Shown here in pieces: positions 45,408 to 53,578 of a stretch of 64,000 nucleotides of DNA (positions are counted from its first letter, which is position 1; every line of letters begins with the position of its first letter). The notes under the pieces were generated by a model. The model was not told the DNA's origin and searched no databases. It saw only the letters and a program-made list of their open reading frames with translations. Location of the stretch: contig NZ_CP090095.1 in assembly GCF_021391675.1 (NCBI RefSeq), positions 4,377,001 through 4,441,000 on the forward strand, given 5' to 3'. The position numbers and the translations under genes were made by a program. This DNA is from Neorhizobium galegae (lineage in GTDB: Bacteria > Pseudomonadota > Alphaproteobacteria > Rhizobiales > Rhizobiaceae).

Positions 45408-46427
45408 TCAGCTCAATGACTTGCCGATGGCCTTTTCGAGAATGGCCCAGGCCTCGTCGCCATATTTCGCTTTCCAGTCCTTGTAGAAATTGGCAGCGCG
45501 CAGCTTTTCCTGGAAAAGCGCGCCGTCGGGCTTGTTGAACTTCATGCCCTTGCCTTCGAGTTCTGCCTGGACGGTGGCGTTGAGGCCCATCACGTCCTTG
45601 CGCTGCAGCTCGGCGGCGGCGTTGAAGTGCTTCGAAACGATCCCCTGCAAATCTGCCGGCAGCGCCTGCCAGGAGCGGCGATTAAGTAGGATCCAGAAAC
45701 CGTCCCACATGTGGTTGGTCATCGAGACGTATTTCTGCACCTCGAACAGCTTTGCCGTGGTCAGGATGGCGAGCGGGTTCTCCTGCCCGTCGACGATGCC
45801 GGTCTGCAGAGCCGTATAGGTCTCCGCAAAGTTGATGCTGGCAGGCGCCGAACCGAAGGCGGTGAACATTGAGGTCCAGAGCGGGCTCACCGGCACGCGG
45901 ATCTTGAAGCCTTCGAGATCCTTCGGCTTTTCGATCGGTCCCTTCGACGAGGTGATCTGCCGGAAACCGTTGTCCCAGATCTTGTCGAGCGTCAGCAGGC
46001 CCTTCTTCTCGATCTCGGCGCGAACATATTTGCCGAGTTCGCCGTCCATCGCCGGCCAGACCTTGTCATAGCTCGGGAACGCAAAACCGACGCCGTTGAG
46101 CGAGGCGTTCGGCACCAGCGTCGACAGGATGATCGGCGACAGGCTGAACATTTCGACGCCGCCGGAGCGCACCTGGTTCAGCATGTCGGTATCGGCGCCG
46201 AGCTGGCTCGACGGGAAGATGTTGATCGCCATGCGGCCACCGCTCTCCTCCTGGATCTTGGCGACCGCCTCCTTCGCGCGGACGTTCATCGGATGCGTCA
46301 GCGCCTGGTTGTTGGCGAACTTGTAGGTGAATTCGGCGGCGTTTGCCGGCCGTGTGCGGATCGAAAAGGTGGTGGCGATGCCGGTCGTGGCCGCGCCCAA
46401 AAGAAGCGTTCTGCGATTGACGTTCAT
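45408..46427 (-). CDS. TRAP transporter substrate-binding protein (DctP family)
   Basis: A 339-residue periplasmic binding protein. The N-terminus MNVNRRTLLLGAATTGIATT resembles a twin-arginine signal, with cleavage likely after ANA-A near residue 31. DctP-family motifs include NNQALTHPMNVRAKEAVAKI, NIFPSSQLGADTDMLNQV, the ligand-carboxylate region FKIRVPVSPLWTSMFTAFGS and LQTGIVDGQENPLAI. TRAP systems import organic acids using an ion gradient. GGAGGAGG precedes the ATG, and the permease gene ends 49 bp upstream. With the aromatic-degradation genes nearby, an aromatic or aryl-alkanoic acid ligand is a reasonable guess. Confidence 0.92.
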   Translation of the reverse strand: MNVNRRTLLLGAATTGIATTFSIRTRPANAAEFTYKFANNQALTHPMNVRAKEAVAKIQEESGGRMAINIFPSSQLGADTDMLNQVRSGGVEMFSLSPIILSTLVPNASLNGVGFAFPSYDKVWPAMDGELGKYVRAEIEKKGLLTLDKIWDNGFRQITSSKGPIEKPKDLEGFKIRVPVSPLWTSMFTAFGSAPASINFAETYTALQTGIVDGQENPLAILTTAKLFEVQKYVSMTNHMWDGFWILLNRRSWQALPADLQGIVSKHFNAAAELQRKDVMGLNATVQAELEGKGMKFNKPDGALFQEKLRAANFYKDWKAKYGDEAWAILEKAIGKSLS

Positions 46428-46476
46428 GAAATCCTCCTCCGATTTCAGTTCCCAGGTCTTTTTGGTCTCACGGCGT

Positions 46477-48363
46477 TCAAAGGAAAACCGTCGAGAAATA
46501 GGGCACGGCCGCGATCACCAGGAGGCCGATCATCAGCGCGCCGATATAGGGCCAGATGGCCTTCATGGCGTCATCCGGCGAGACATTGCCGATCTTGCAG
46601 GCGATGTAGAAACCGATGCCGATCGGCGGCGTCATCAGGCCGATATTCATCGCCGTCACCACCACCATCGAATAGTGGATGTCGTTGATACCGAGCGAAC
46701 GGGCGACCGGAAACATGATCGGCGCCATCAGCACGATCGCCGGCAAGCCTTCCAGCACGCAGCCGAGCACCATGAAGATCAGGATGGTGACGCCCATGAA
46801 GGTCATCCATCCACCCGGCAGGCCCTGGACCGCCTGCACAAGCTGCGCCGCGAACCCGGTCTGGGTCAGTGCCCAGGCCATGGCGGACGCGGCCCCCAGG
46901 ATCATCAGGATCGCGCCGGAGAGTGCCGCCGTTTCCACGAGCATGGAATAGAGCTTTTTCAGGCTGATGCCGCCATAAAGCGTCGCACCGATGATCATCG
47001 CGTAGAGAACGGCGATCGTCGAAACTTCGGTCGCGGTGGCAATCCCCTCGCCGACGGCGGTGCGGATCAGGAAGGGCAGCACCAGCGCCGGGGCGGCGAC
47101 CAGAAACGCCTTCTTGATCACCGAGAGCGGCGCACGGCGAACGCCGGCCATGGATTCATGCCGCGCCTTCCAGCGCGCCAGGATCGCAAGCACCAGAAGC
47201 AGAACCATGGCAATCGCGAAACCGGAGGTGAACAGCCCGGCGATCGAAACGCCGGCCGCGGACCCGAGCACGATCAGCACGATCGATGGCGGCACGGTTT
47301 CCGCCATCGCCGCGCCCGTCGCAAGCAGTGCAATCATTTCCGGCGGCTTGTGACCGCGACGCTTCATCTCCGGAAACAGCGCCGGCGCGACCGTCGCCAT
47401 GTCGGAGACTTTGGAGCCGGAAATGCCGGACACCAGGAACATCGAGCCGAGCAGGACATAGGACATGCCGGCCCGGACATGGCCGAGCAGCGATGCCAGA
47501 ACCTCGACGATCGCCCTGCCCATGCCGGTCGCATCAAGCACGCAGCCGAGCAGCACGAAGATCGGCACCGAGAGCAGGATGATGCTCGACATGCCCTCGT
47601 CCATGCGGCCGATCATCACGAAGACCGGAACAGAAGTCGTGAACGTCAGAAATGCCAGCGTCCCGAGGCCGAAGCAGAAAGCGATCGGCACCCCGAGAAC
47701 CAGGAACAGCGCCACGAATCCGACGAGGAAGATCGGAATGTTCCAGTTGCCGATCTGCTTCAGGCTCGGCCCGACGAGCCAGAGGAGCGCCGTCACGGCG
47801 GCGATGACGACTACGGATATCGCCACCTGCCTGAGGTTCGATCCCCTCAGCGCATTGACCACCGCGAGGATCAGCATCAGCCCGACGCCGACCGGCAGGG
47901 CCGCGGCTCGAAAGCTCATCGGAATATTGAGCGCCGCCGAGGTGATGTAGGATTCCTCGATCGCGTATTCGTAGGCCGGCCGCAGCATCACGCCGAGGAA
48001 GAGCGCCATCAGTAGCAGGGCCAGCGTATTCGCCAACCCGTGGAGCTTCTCCGGCAGCATGCCGACGAAAAGCGTCAGCCGCAGGTGTTCGCTGCGGTCG
48101 ACCGCCATGGCGGAGCCGAGCATGGCGAGCCAGAGGAAGGAGATCGACGCCACCTCGTCGATCCAGACGATCGGCAGCGAGAAAACATAGCGGGAAATGA
48201 CCCCGGCCAGCAAAAGCGCGATGATGCCGACGAGAAGTGCTGCGGCAACCGCCTCCACCGGCCGCATCCAGACGGAACCGCTCTGCTGCGGCGCCACGCC
48301 TTCGAGGCCGGCGAGCAGCGAAGCCTCGTCCATGGGCTCGATCGTATTATGGGCTGCCGTCAC
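46477..48363 (-). CDS. TRAP transporter permease, fused DctQ-DctM
   Basis: A 628-residue inner-membrane protein combining the small (DctQ, about 30-200, four helices) and large (DctM, about 205-628, about twelve helices) TRAP subunits in one chain. DctQ part: VISRYVFSLPIVWIDEVASI. DctM part: LFLVLGVPIAFCFGLG, SVPIFVLLGCVLDATGM, SGSKVSDMATVAPALFPEM and TPPIGIGFYIACKIG. The start is a GTG at 48363 with AGGAGG seven bases upstream. It works with DctP encoded just downstream. Confidence 0.92.
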   Translation of the reverse strand: MTAAHNTIEPMDEASLLAGLEGVAPQQSGSVWMRPVEAVAAALLVGIIALLLAGVISRYVFSLPIVWIDEVASISFLWLAMLGSAMAVDRSEHLRLTLFVGMLPEKLHGLANTLALLLMALFLGVMLRPAYEYAIEESYITSAALNIPMSFRAAALPVGVGLMLILAVVNALRGSNLRQVAISVVVIAAVTALLWLVGPSLKQIGNWNIPIFLVGFVALFLVLGVPIAFCFGLGTLAFLTFTTSVPVFVMIGRMDEGMSSIILLSVPIFVLLGCVLDATGMGRAIVEVLASLLGHVRAGMSYVLLGSMFLVSGISGSKVSDMATVAPALFPEMKRRGHKPPEMIALLATGAAMAETVPPSIVLIVLGSAAGVSIAGLFTSGFAIAMVLLLVLAILARWKARHESMAGVRRAPLSVIKKAFLVAAPALVLPFLIRTAVGEGIATATEVSTIAVLYAMIIGATLYGGISLKKLYSMLVETAALSGAILMILGAASAMAWALTQTGFAAQLVQAVQGLPGGWMTFMGVTILIFMVLGCVLEGLPAIVLMAPIMFPVARSLGINDIHYSMVVVTAMNIGLMTPPIGIGFYIACKIGNVSPDDAMKAIWPYIGALMIGLLVIAAVPYFSTVFL

Positions 48364-48571
48364 ACATCATCCTCCTCTGTGCCGCGAAGCGGACAAACGG
48401 AAGAAACGCTCCGGATAATCGCGAGCCAGGCCGCAAATCCGGGCGGACCACGCCCCTCTCCGGCGCGACCGCTTCTCCTCCCGACGTCCGGCTCCTCCAG
48501 CCATCCGCAGTGGTCCATTATCTGGATCTTATTCTTCTTCAAGTTGCCGGAGTTTGCTGAAGACCGGCAGA

Positions 48572-48585
48572 TTAGGCAAGCCTAA
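48572..48585. promoter_or_regulatory. Palindrome TTAGGC-AA-GCCTAA upstream of the TRAP genes
   Basis: A perfect 6+2+6 palindrome in the 295-bp gap (48364-48658) between the TRAP permease and the upstream SDR gene. It is a candidate operator for a local IclR-type regulator. The rest of the gap shows no gene and no clear promoter. Confidence 0.35.
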
Positions 48586-48658
48586 ATTTGCCGCCAAAGC
48601 AGAAAACTTTAAAACCGATCCACATCATGGATCTCGTTTCCGCGGACCTGCAATTGTC

Positions 48659-49462
48659 TCAGTTCAAGCTGCCGGACACCGTCACATGCAGCCCGCCGTC
48701 AATCGGGAGCTCGACGCCGGTGATGTATTTTGCCTCGTCGGACGCGAGGAAAACCGAGGCCCAGGCGATGTCCCAGCCGTCTCCCTGGCGTTTCATTGGC
48801 GAAAGGGCGTCTCTTTTGGCCTTCATCTCCTCGGTGGAGCCATAGTAACCGCTGATCTGCTTCTGGATGTGCGGCGTGTCCATCACCCCCGGCAGAATGG
48901 CATTAGCGCGGATGCCCTTGGCCGCATATTCGATCGCAATCGCGCGTGTGAAGTGGTTCAGCGCCGCCTTCGATGCATAATATGAAACGTATGGGTAGCC
49001 GGTCCATCGGATGGAGGCGAGCGACGAAATATTGATGATCGCGCCGCCGCCCTGCTTCTCCATGATCGGCAGAACGGCCTTGCAGGTGAGGAACGCGCTG
49101 GTCAGGTTGACGTCCATCACCTTGCGCCAGCTTTCTTCGGTTGCCTCGGCCGCCCCGCCCGGCAGGTTGATGCCGACATTGTTGTGCAGCACGTCGATGC
49201 GGCCAAAGCGTTCCATCGTCGTTTCGACGACGGCGGCAATATCAACGGACTTGGTGACGTCGGCGGCAATCGCCAGGCCCGTGCCGCCCTCGGATTCGAT
49301 GACGTCGACCGTGTTCCTCGCCGCATCGAGATCGACGTCGACGCAGACGACGCTGCCGCCCTCGCGGGCATAGGCGACGGCCGCGGCCTTGCCGTTCCCG
49401 AAACCCGGGCCGACTGAACCGGCGCCGAACACGAGAACGACCTTATTCTTCATGCGATCCAT
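48659..49462 (-). CDS. SDR-family oxidoreductase with variant cofactor loop
   Basis: A 267-residue short-chain dehydrogenase: VDVDLDAARN after strand two (acidic, favouring NAD), LHNNVGINLPGG, catalytic Ser in INISSLASI, YYASKAAL (YxxxK), and C-terminal GVELPIDGGLHV. The usual TGxxxGIG loop is replaced by VFGAGSVGPGFGNG, with two extra residues. GGAGGAG precedes the ATG. It heads the minus-strand unit that continues into the TRAP genes after a 295-bp gap. Probably oxidises an alcohol in the same pathway (inference). Confidence 0.9.
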   Translation of the reverse strand: MDRMKNKVVLVFGAGSVGPGFGNGKAAAVAYAREGGSVVCVDVDLDAARNTVDVIESEGGTGLAIAADVTKSVDIAAVVETTMERFGRIDVLHNNVGINLPGGAAEATEESWRKVMDVNLTSAFLTCKAVLPIMEKQGGGAIINISSLASIRWTGYPYVSYYASKAALNHFTRAIAIEYAAKGIRANAILPGVMDTPHIQKQISGYYGSTEEMKAKRDALSPMKRQGDGWDIAWASVFLASDEAKYITGVELPIDGGLHVTVSGSLN

Positions 49463-49625
49463 AACTGCTCCTCCGAGCCACCCTCCCCGGCGACTCGAAA
49501 CAACTTACGGTGCGGTTTCCATCCGGTCCATGTTCAATCGCGGACAGAAGCTGTTCGAAAAGTACCGGACTGCTCCGAATTGCGAGATATCCGCGGCTTT
49601 TTTTGGCGATGCGCAATGAAAAGAG

Positions 49626-50207
49626 TTATTTCTCGTCTGCTGGGCCCGCATCGAATGCGGCTCGAGCGAGATATCGGGCGTGATCACGGACATCCGTCGG
49701 CCAACTCTCCGTCAGCTCCTTGAAGCGATCCTCTTGCCCGGCATAAAGCGCCCTCGCCGCGTCCTCATATCCCGGCTGATCCCCGCCGAGTGCCCGCATG
49801 AAACGGTCGGCGGCCTCCTGACCCCGGCGCCTGTCATCTCCCGAACTGCTGGCTGCACGCGCCGCATCGACGAGCTTGCGCAGAGCAACCGAGGCCCCGC
49901 CCGGCTGCTGGCCGAGCCATTCCCAATGCCGCGGCAGCAGTGTCACCTCGCGCGGCACCACGCCAAGCTTCGGCCGTCCGGGCCGCCGTTCCACCGGCTC
50001 GACAGGCTCCACATTGTCCGTGGGAAGGCGGCCGAGACAGTCTTCGAGTGTGCCGCGGAGATCGAGATCGACCGGCTTTCCGGTCGCATCGTCGAAGACC
50101 AGAACGCTTTCACGGCCGCCGGCCCTGATCGCCGTCACGACCTCGGCCGGTGAACCGCCCGCAATGCGCTTGTCGCCTCGAAAAGCGGTCCAATGAAAAT
50201 CTGCCAT
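49626..50207 (-). CDS. DUF2239 family protein
   Basis: A 193-residue soluble protein of unknown function. The N-terminal part (FHWTAFRGDKRIAGGSPAEV, VLVFDDATGKPVDLDLRG) precedes an RRPGRPKLGVVPREVTLLPR segment and a helical C-terminus with WLGQQPGGASVALRKLVDAA, the pattern I associate with DUF2239. The RPGRPKLG stretch resembles an AT-hook-like basic patch, so DNA contact is possible but unproven. GGGAG precedes the ATG. It follows the acyltransferase gene in the same direction with a 59-bp gap. Confidence 0.8.
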   Translation of the reverse strand: MADFHWTAFRGDKRIAGGSPAEVVTAIRAGGRESVLVFDDATGKPVDLDLRGTLEDCLGRLPTDNVEPVEPVERRPGRPKLGVVPREVTLLPRHWEWLGQQPGGASVALRKLVDAARAASSSGDDRRRGQEAADRFMRALGGDQPGYEDAARALYAGQEDRFKELTESWPTDVRDHARYLARAAFDAGPADEK

Positions 50208-50266
50208 CTGCTCCCTCTGTATTGAGGAGCCGATTTACCCGGGTAAAATGAACCCGTCAATCCGGA

Positions 50267-51346
50267 TCAGGCGGTCCGCTGTCTGAGGCGCCCCAAACCG
50301 TCGCGAAGATGACCAGCCGCGCGGATGATCGCCCGCCGCGACGCCGGTTCGACAGTTCTTGCGATCACCCAGGCGGCGAAGAGCAGGGCAGCAACCAGGA
50401 CGAGGGCTACGAGCCAGCGGTTCTGTTCCGTACCGAAACGAGCAAACACCGCGTAACCGATATTCTGGTGCAGCAGGTAGAGCGGATAGGTGAGACCGCC
50501 GAGCCCGATCGCCAGGGTCTGAGAAATGCGCAGCGACGGGGCCGTAGCGCAGACCGCAACCGCTGCAAGCGCCAGCGGCCCGATCAGCGCGAGCCCGACG
50601 GCGCTGCGGCTCAGCCCGTATGTTGCGATGAAGTCCGGTTCGGTCAGGAAGGGTGTGGCGATTGCCCAGCAGACGGCGGCGGCGAGCACGCAGTGGCTCG
50701 AAAGGGACGCATGCTGCCTCACCTTGTAGAGCGCCAGGCCGAAAGCGAAATAACCGGAATATTCCGTAATCAGCAGTTTCTGGATTGCGCCGCTGCCGAT
50801 CAAGGCCTCGTTGACGATCGAAATCGCCAGCCACGCCAGTACGACAACGCGCCAGCCGCGCTCGAAAAGGCCGGTGGCGATCAACAGGAAAACCCAGCCG
50901 TAGAAGATGATCTCGTAGGCGATCGTCCAGTAGGCGCCGTCGAGGAAGGGCTGGCCGAGGCCGCGTGAGATGATCACCCCATGCGCGAGCCATTGCCTGA
51001 CCGTTGGCGGATCGAGGGTCGGCACATGCCAGACGGCGAGCACGACGGCGGTAATCGTCGCGCAGACGATGAAGGTCGGCCAGAGCCGCGCGAAACGCCC
51101 GGCGGCGAAATCATAGGCCGAGCGGCCTTCGGCCGACATGGTGATGACATAGCCGGAAATGGCGAAGAAGATCAGCAGGCCGGTATCGAACCACATGGCA
51201 AGGGGTGCGAGTTCAGGAAAGCCGATGCCACCGCCCTCCCCGGAAATCCGCATGCGGAAACCGTAATGGAACGTCAGCACCATCAGCGCCGAGACGAGGC
51301 GCAGGATATCCAGGTTCAGCAGCCTTGGCATCTTCGGGGCCGTCAT
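50267..51346 (-). CDS. Acyltransferase 3 family membrane protein
   Basis: A 359-residue inner-membrane protein with about ten helices. It opens with the family signature LNLDILRLVSALMVLTFHYG (catalytic-type His-Tyr after the first helix) and has LIFFAISGYVIT and RFARLWPTFIVC. These are typical of OafA/NodX-like O-acyltransferases acting on surface polysaccharides or other exported glycans. GAGGATCGG precedes the ATG. No polysaccharide genes adjoin it, so the acceptor is unknown. A basic C-terminal tail (RRAIIRAAGHLRDGLGRLRQ) is probably cytoplasmic. Confidence 0.87.
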   Translation of the reverse strand: MTAPKMPRLLNLDILRLVSALMVLTFHYGFRMRISGEGGGIGFPELAPLAMWFDTGLLIFFAISGYVITMSAEGRSAYDFAAGRFARLWPTFIVCATITAVVLAVWHVPTLDPPTVRQWLAHGVIISRGLGQPFLDGAYWTIAYEIIFYGWVFLLIATGLFERGWRVVVLAWLAISIVNEALIGSGAIQKLLITEYSGYFAFGLALYKVRQHASLSSHCVLAAAVCWAIATPFLTEPDFIATYGLSRSAVGLALIGPLALAAVAVCATAPSLRISQTLAIGLGGLTYPLYLLHQNIGYAVFARFGTEQNRWLVALVLVAALLFAAWVIARTVEPASRRAIIRAAGHLRDGLGRLRQRTA

Positions 51347-51541
51347 CCGATCCTCGGGCGTAAAATAGCTTAAGCCGGACCCTATCGCACCTGCCTTTGG
51401 AAAAGGTGAATCCTTCCTCGAGAATATGAGCGGTTCGGGCTGGCCAGCCTCAGGGGACGCAAGGACTTCCCTTTCCTTGACGAATATCGTTTCCTATCAA
51501 ATTCATGACGGGACCCATGGACAGTCCCGAGGGAGGTTTCG

Positions 51542-52336
51542 ATGTCGGTTTTTCTCTGCGGCGCCTGCGGCACTTCTTTCGAGGAAGCGCCGGAAGCGTG
51601 CCCCATCTGCACAGACGAGCGGCAGTATATACCGCCTTCCGGCCAGGCCTGGACGACGACGGAAAAGCTTGCACAGACGCACCGAAATTCTTGGGCGCAG
51701 CTCGAACCGGAACTGTTGGCGATCCAGACCGTTCCCGCCTTCGCCATCAACCAGAGGGCCCTGCTGGTTCGCACACCGGCGGGAAACATCCTTTGGGATT
51801 GCATCGCGCTCCTCGACGACGCGACCAGGGCGATCGTCCAGTCACTGGGCGGCCTCAGCGCCATCGCGATCTCCCATCCGCACTATTACACGACCATGCA
51901 GGATTGGGCCGCCGCCTTCGACGCGCCGATCTATCTGCATGCCGCGGACAAGGAGTGGATCTGCCGTCCGTCGGATCATGTCCGGCTGTGGGACGAGGAC
52001 GCGCTCGTGCTTTCATCCTCCGTCACGCTGGTCCATGGCGGCGGACACTTTGCCGGCGGCACCGTCCTGCATTGGACGGGCGAAGACGACAAGGGCGTGC
52101 TGCTGGCCGGAGATATCGTTCAGGTCACGCCGGGCACCGACCACGTCTCCTTCATGTGGAGCTACCCCAACATGCTGCCGCTCAGCGCCGCTGAAGTTGC
52201 CGATGTCGCAGAGCGGCTGGCACTTTGGCCTTTCGAGCGGATCTACGGCGCCTTTTCGCACCAGAATGTCCGTCAGGACGGACAGGCGATCGTCGCCCGC
52301 TCCGCCAGGCGTTATATCGACCGGCTCTCCAAATGA
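51542..52336 (+). CDS. Metallo-beta-lactamase-fold protein with N-terminal zinc ribbon
   Basis: A 264-residue soluble protein. Residues 1-25 form a rubredoxin-like knuckle with C6, C9, C20 and C23 (CGAC and CPIC). The rest is an MBL fold: AISHPHYYTTM in place of HxHxDH, then VHGGGHFAGGTVLHW, LLAGDIVQV and YGAFSHQNV. The Asp and third His of the canonical metal motif are replaced (HPHYYT), so a one-metal or altered site is likely. GGGAGG lies six bases before the ATG. Only plus-strand gene in the 40-64 kb region. Hydrolase or redox role unresolved. Confidence 0.83.
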   Translation: MSVFLCGACGTSFEEAPEACPICTDERQYIPPSGQAWTTTEKLAQTHRNSWAQLEPELLAIQTVPAFAINQRALLVRTPAGNILWDCIALLDDATRAIVQSLGGLSAIAISHPHYYTTMQDWAAAFDAPIYLHAADKEWICRPSDHVRLWDEDALVLSSSVTLVHGGGHFAGGTVLHWTGEDDKGVLLAGDIVQVTPGTDHVSFMWSYPNMLPLSAAEVADVAERLALWPFERIYGAFSHQNVRQDGQAIVARSARRYIDRLSK

Positions 52337-52339
52337 AGA

Positions 52340-52366
52340 ACGCGCGGGCTTTGTGCACCCGCGCGT
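52340..52366. terminator. Hairpin between convergent MBL and amidohydrolase genes
   Basis: Perfect 9-bp stem (acgcgcggg and complement) and 9-base loop immediately after the MBL stop. The T-run is weak, but the convergent position supports a terminator for both directions. Confidence 0.5.
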
Positions 52367-52391
52367 CCGATAATCCCGAAAACCTGATCGC

Positions 52392-53404
52392 TTATTTCAG
52401 GCCGAGCAGCTTCTTGGCATTGCCCTCGTAGATCTTCTGGCGAGTGGCGTCGGAGATGTCCATGTTGTCGAGAACCTTGATGGTCTCGCGAATGTACATC
52501 GGGCCGCCTTCCGGATCGAACGGCGCGTCGGACGCGAAAAGCACCCGGTCTTCGCCGAAGAATTCGATGGCGTGCTCGATTGCCTTGGTCGAACCGAAGC
52601 TCGCCGTGTCGGCATAAAATTCCTTGAAATATTCGAGATGCGGACGCTCGAGGGCCTTCAGCACGACCGAGAGGTCGCGGTCTGACGTGCGCTTGCCCAT
52701 CTGGTCCCAGCCGGCACCGACGCGGCCTTCAAAGAAGGGCACCATGCCGCCGGCATGGTGGGTGACGACCTTGAGACCCTTGTACTTGTCGAAGATGCGC
52801 GAGAACACGAGGCGCGCCATTGCCGCCGAGGTTTCATACGGCCAGCCGAAGGTCCAGAAGATCTCGTATTCCGAACGGTCTTCGGTCAGGTAATCCGGGA
52901 AGTTGGCGCCGCGCGACGGATGCAGAAAAACCGGCTTGCCGGACTTTGCCATATATTCGAAGAAGGGCTCGAACTGCGGCAGGTCAAGCGGCTTGCCGCT
53001 GTAATTGGTGAAGATCTGGACCGCACAGGCGCCGAGATCTTCGACGACCCGCTTGGTTTCCGCCATCATCCATTCCTGGTTTTCCATCGGCACGGTGGCG
53101 ATGAAGGCCGGGAAGCGTTCCGGATATTTTTCGCAGAGTTCCGCCTGCGAGTCGTTGCCGATCCGACCAAGGTCATAGGCGCGCTCAGGCCCGGCCAGCT
53201 TTTCGAGCGGGGGGAAGCGAGCGACAGGACCTGCTGGTAGTCGCCGCCGAACATGTCCATCACCTGGAAACGGCGGTCGAGGTCCGTCATCATCGGCACC
53301 GCGCCACTGCGCATGGTGACATCGGTCATCGTGCCGATATAGCCGATCAGCTTATCGAAAAAGGGCTTCGGCCAGATATGGTTGAAAGCGTCGATCTTCT
53401 TCAT
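52392..53404 (-). pseudogene. ACMSD-like amidohydrolase, single-base frameshift
   Basis: The gene starts at an ATG at 53404 (MKKIDAFNHIWPKPFFDK) with AGGAGG eight bases upstream and ends at 52392, but the reading frame breaks. Upstream of the break the frame reads DYQQVLSLASP; downstream, one frame over, it continues LEKLAGPERAYDLG, then GNDSQAELCEKYPERFPAF and the remaining 230 residues (FLHPSRG, VVTHHAGGMVPFF, LFASDAPFDPEGG). One extra C in the six-base C run (53209-53214) restores about 337 residues. The family (amidohydrolase 2) includes ACMSD, LigW/LigY-type decarboxylases and LigJ hydratase. The usual DxHxH reads DAFNH, lacking the first His. It may be a true pseudogene or a homopolymer sequencing error. 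Confidence 0.8.
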
Positions 53405-53497
53405 GGAATGCTCCTCCTGTCTGTCCTGCTGCGGCACCGCGAACTTAAGGGAAGTCCAGTGCCCCGAGGCGTTTAAAAAATCCGCGAGCCGAGCGAT

Positions 53498-53511
53498 GCC
53501 GAGATCTCGGC
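53498..53511. promoter_or_regulatory. 14-bp perfect palindrome downstream of the amidohydrolase promoter
   Basis: GCCGAGATCTCGGC is an exact palindrome placed just downstream of the predicted transcription start and about 95 bp before the amidohydrolase ATG, where a repressor would block elongation or initiation. Confidence 0.4.
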
Positions 53512-53527
53512 CATGCTCCGTCGCGGC

Positions 53528-53556
53528 AAAATGCGAAGGCAGTCGCCGAAAGTCAA
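53528..53556 (-). promoter_or_regulatory. Sigma-70-type promoter candidate for the amidohydrolase gene
   Basis: On the minus strand TTGACT (53556-53551) and CATTTT (53533-53528) are exactly 17 bp apart, in the 174-bp gap upstream of the amidohydrolase. Confidence 0.45.
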
Positions 53557-53578
53557 CACATTTTCTTGTATTATGAGA

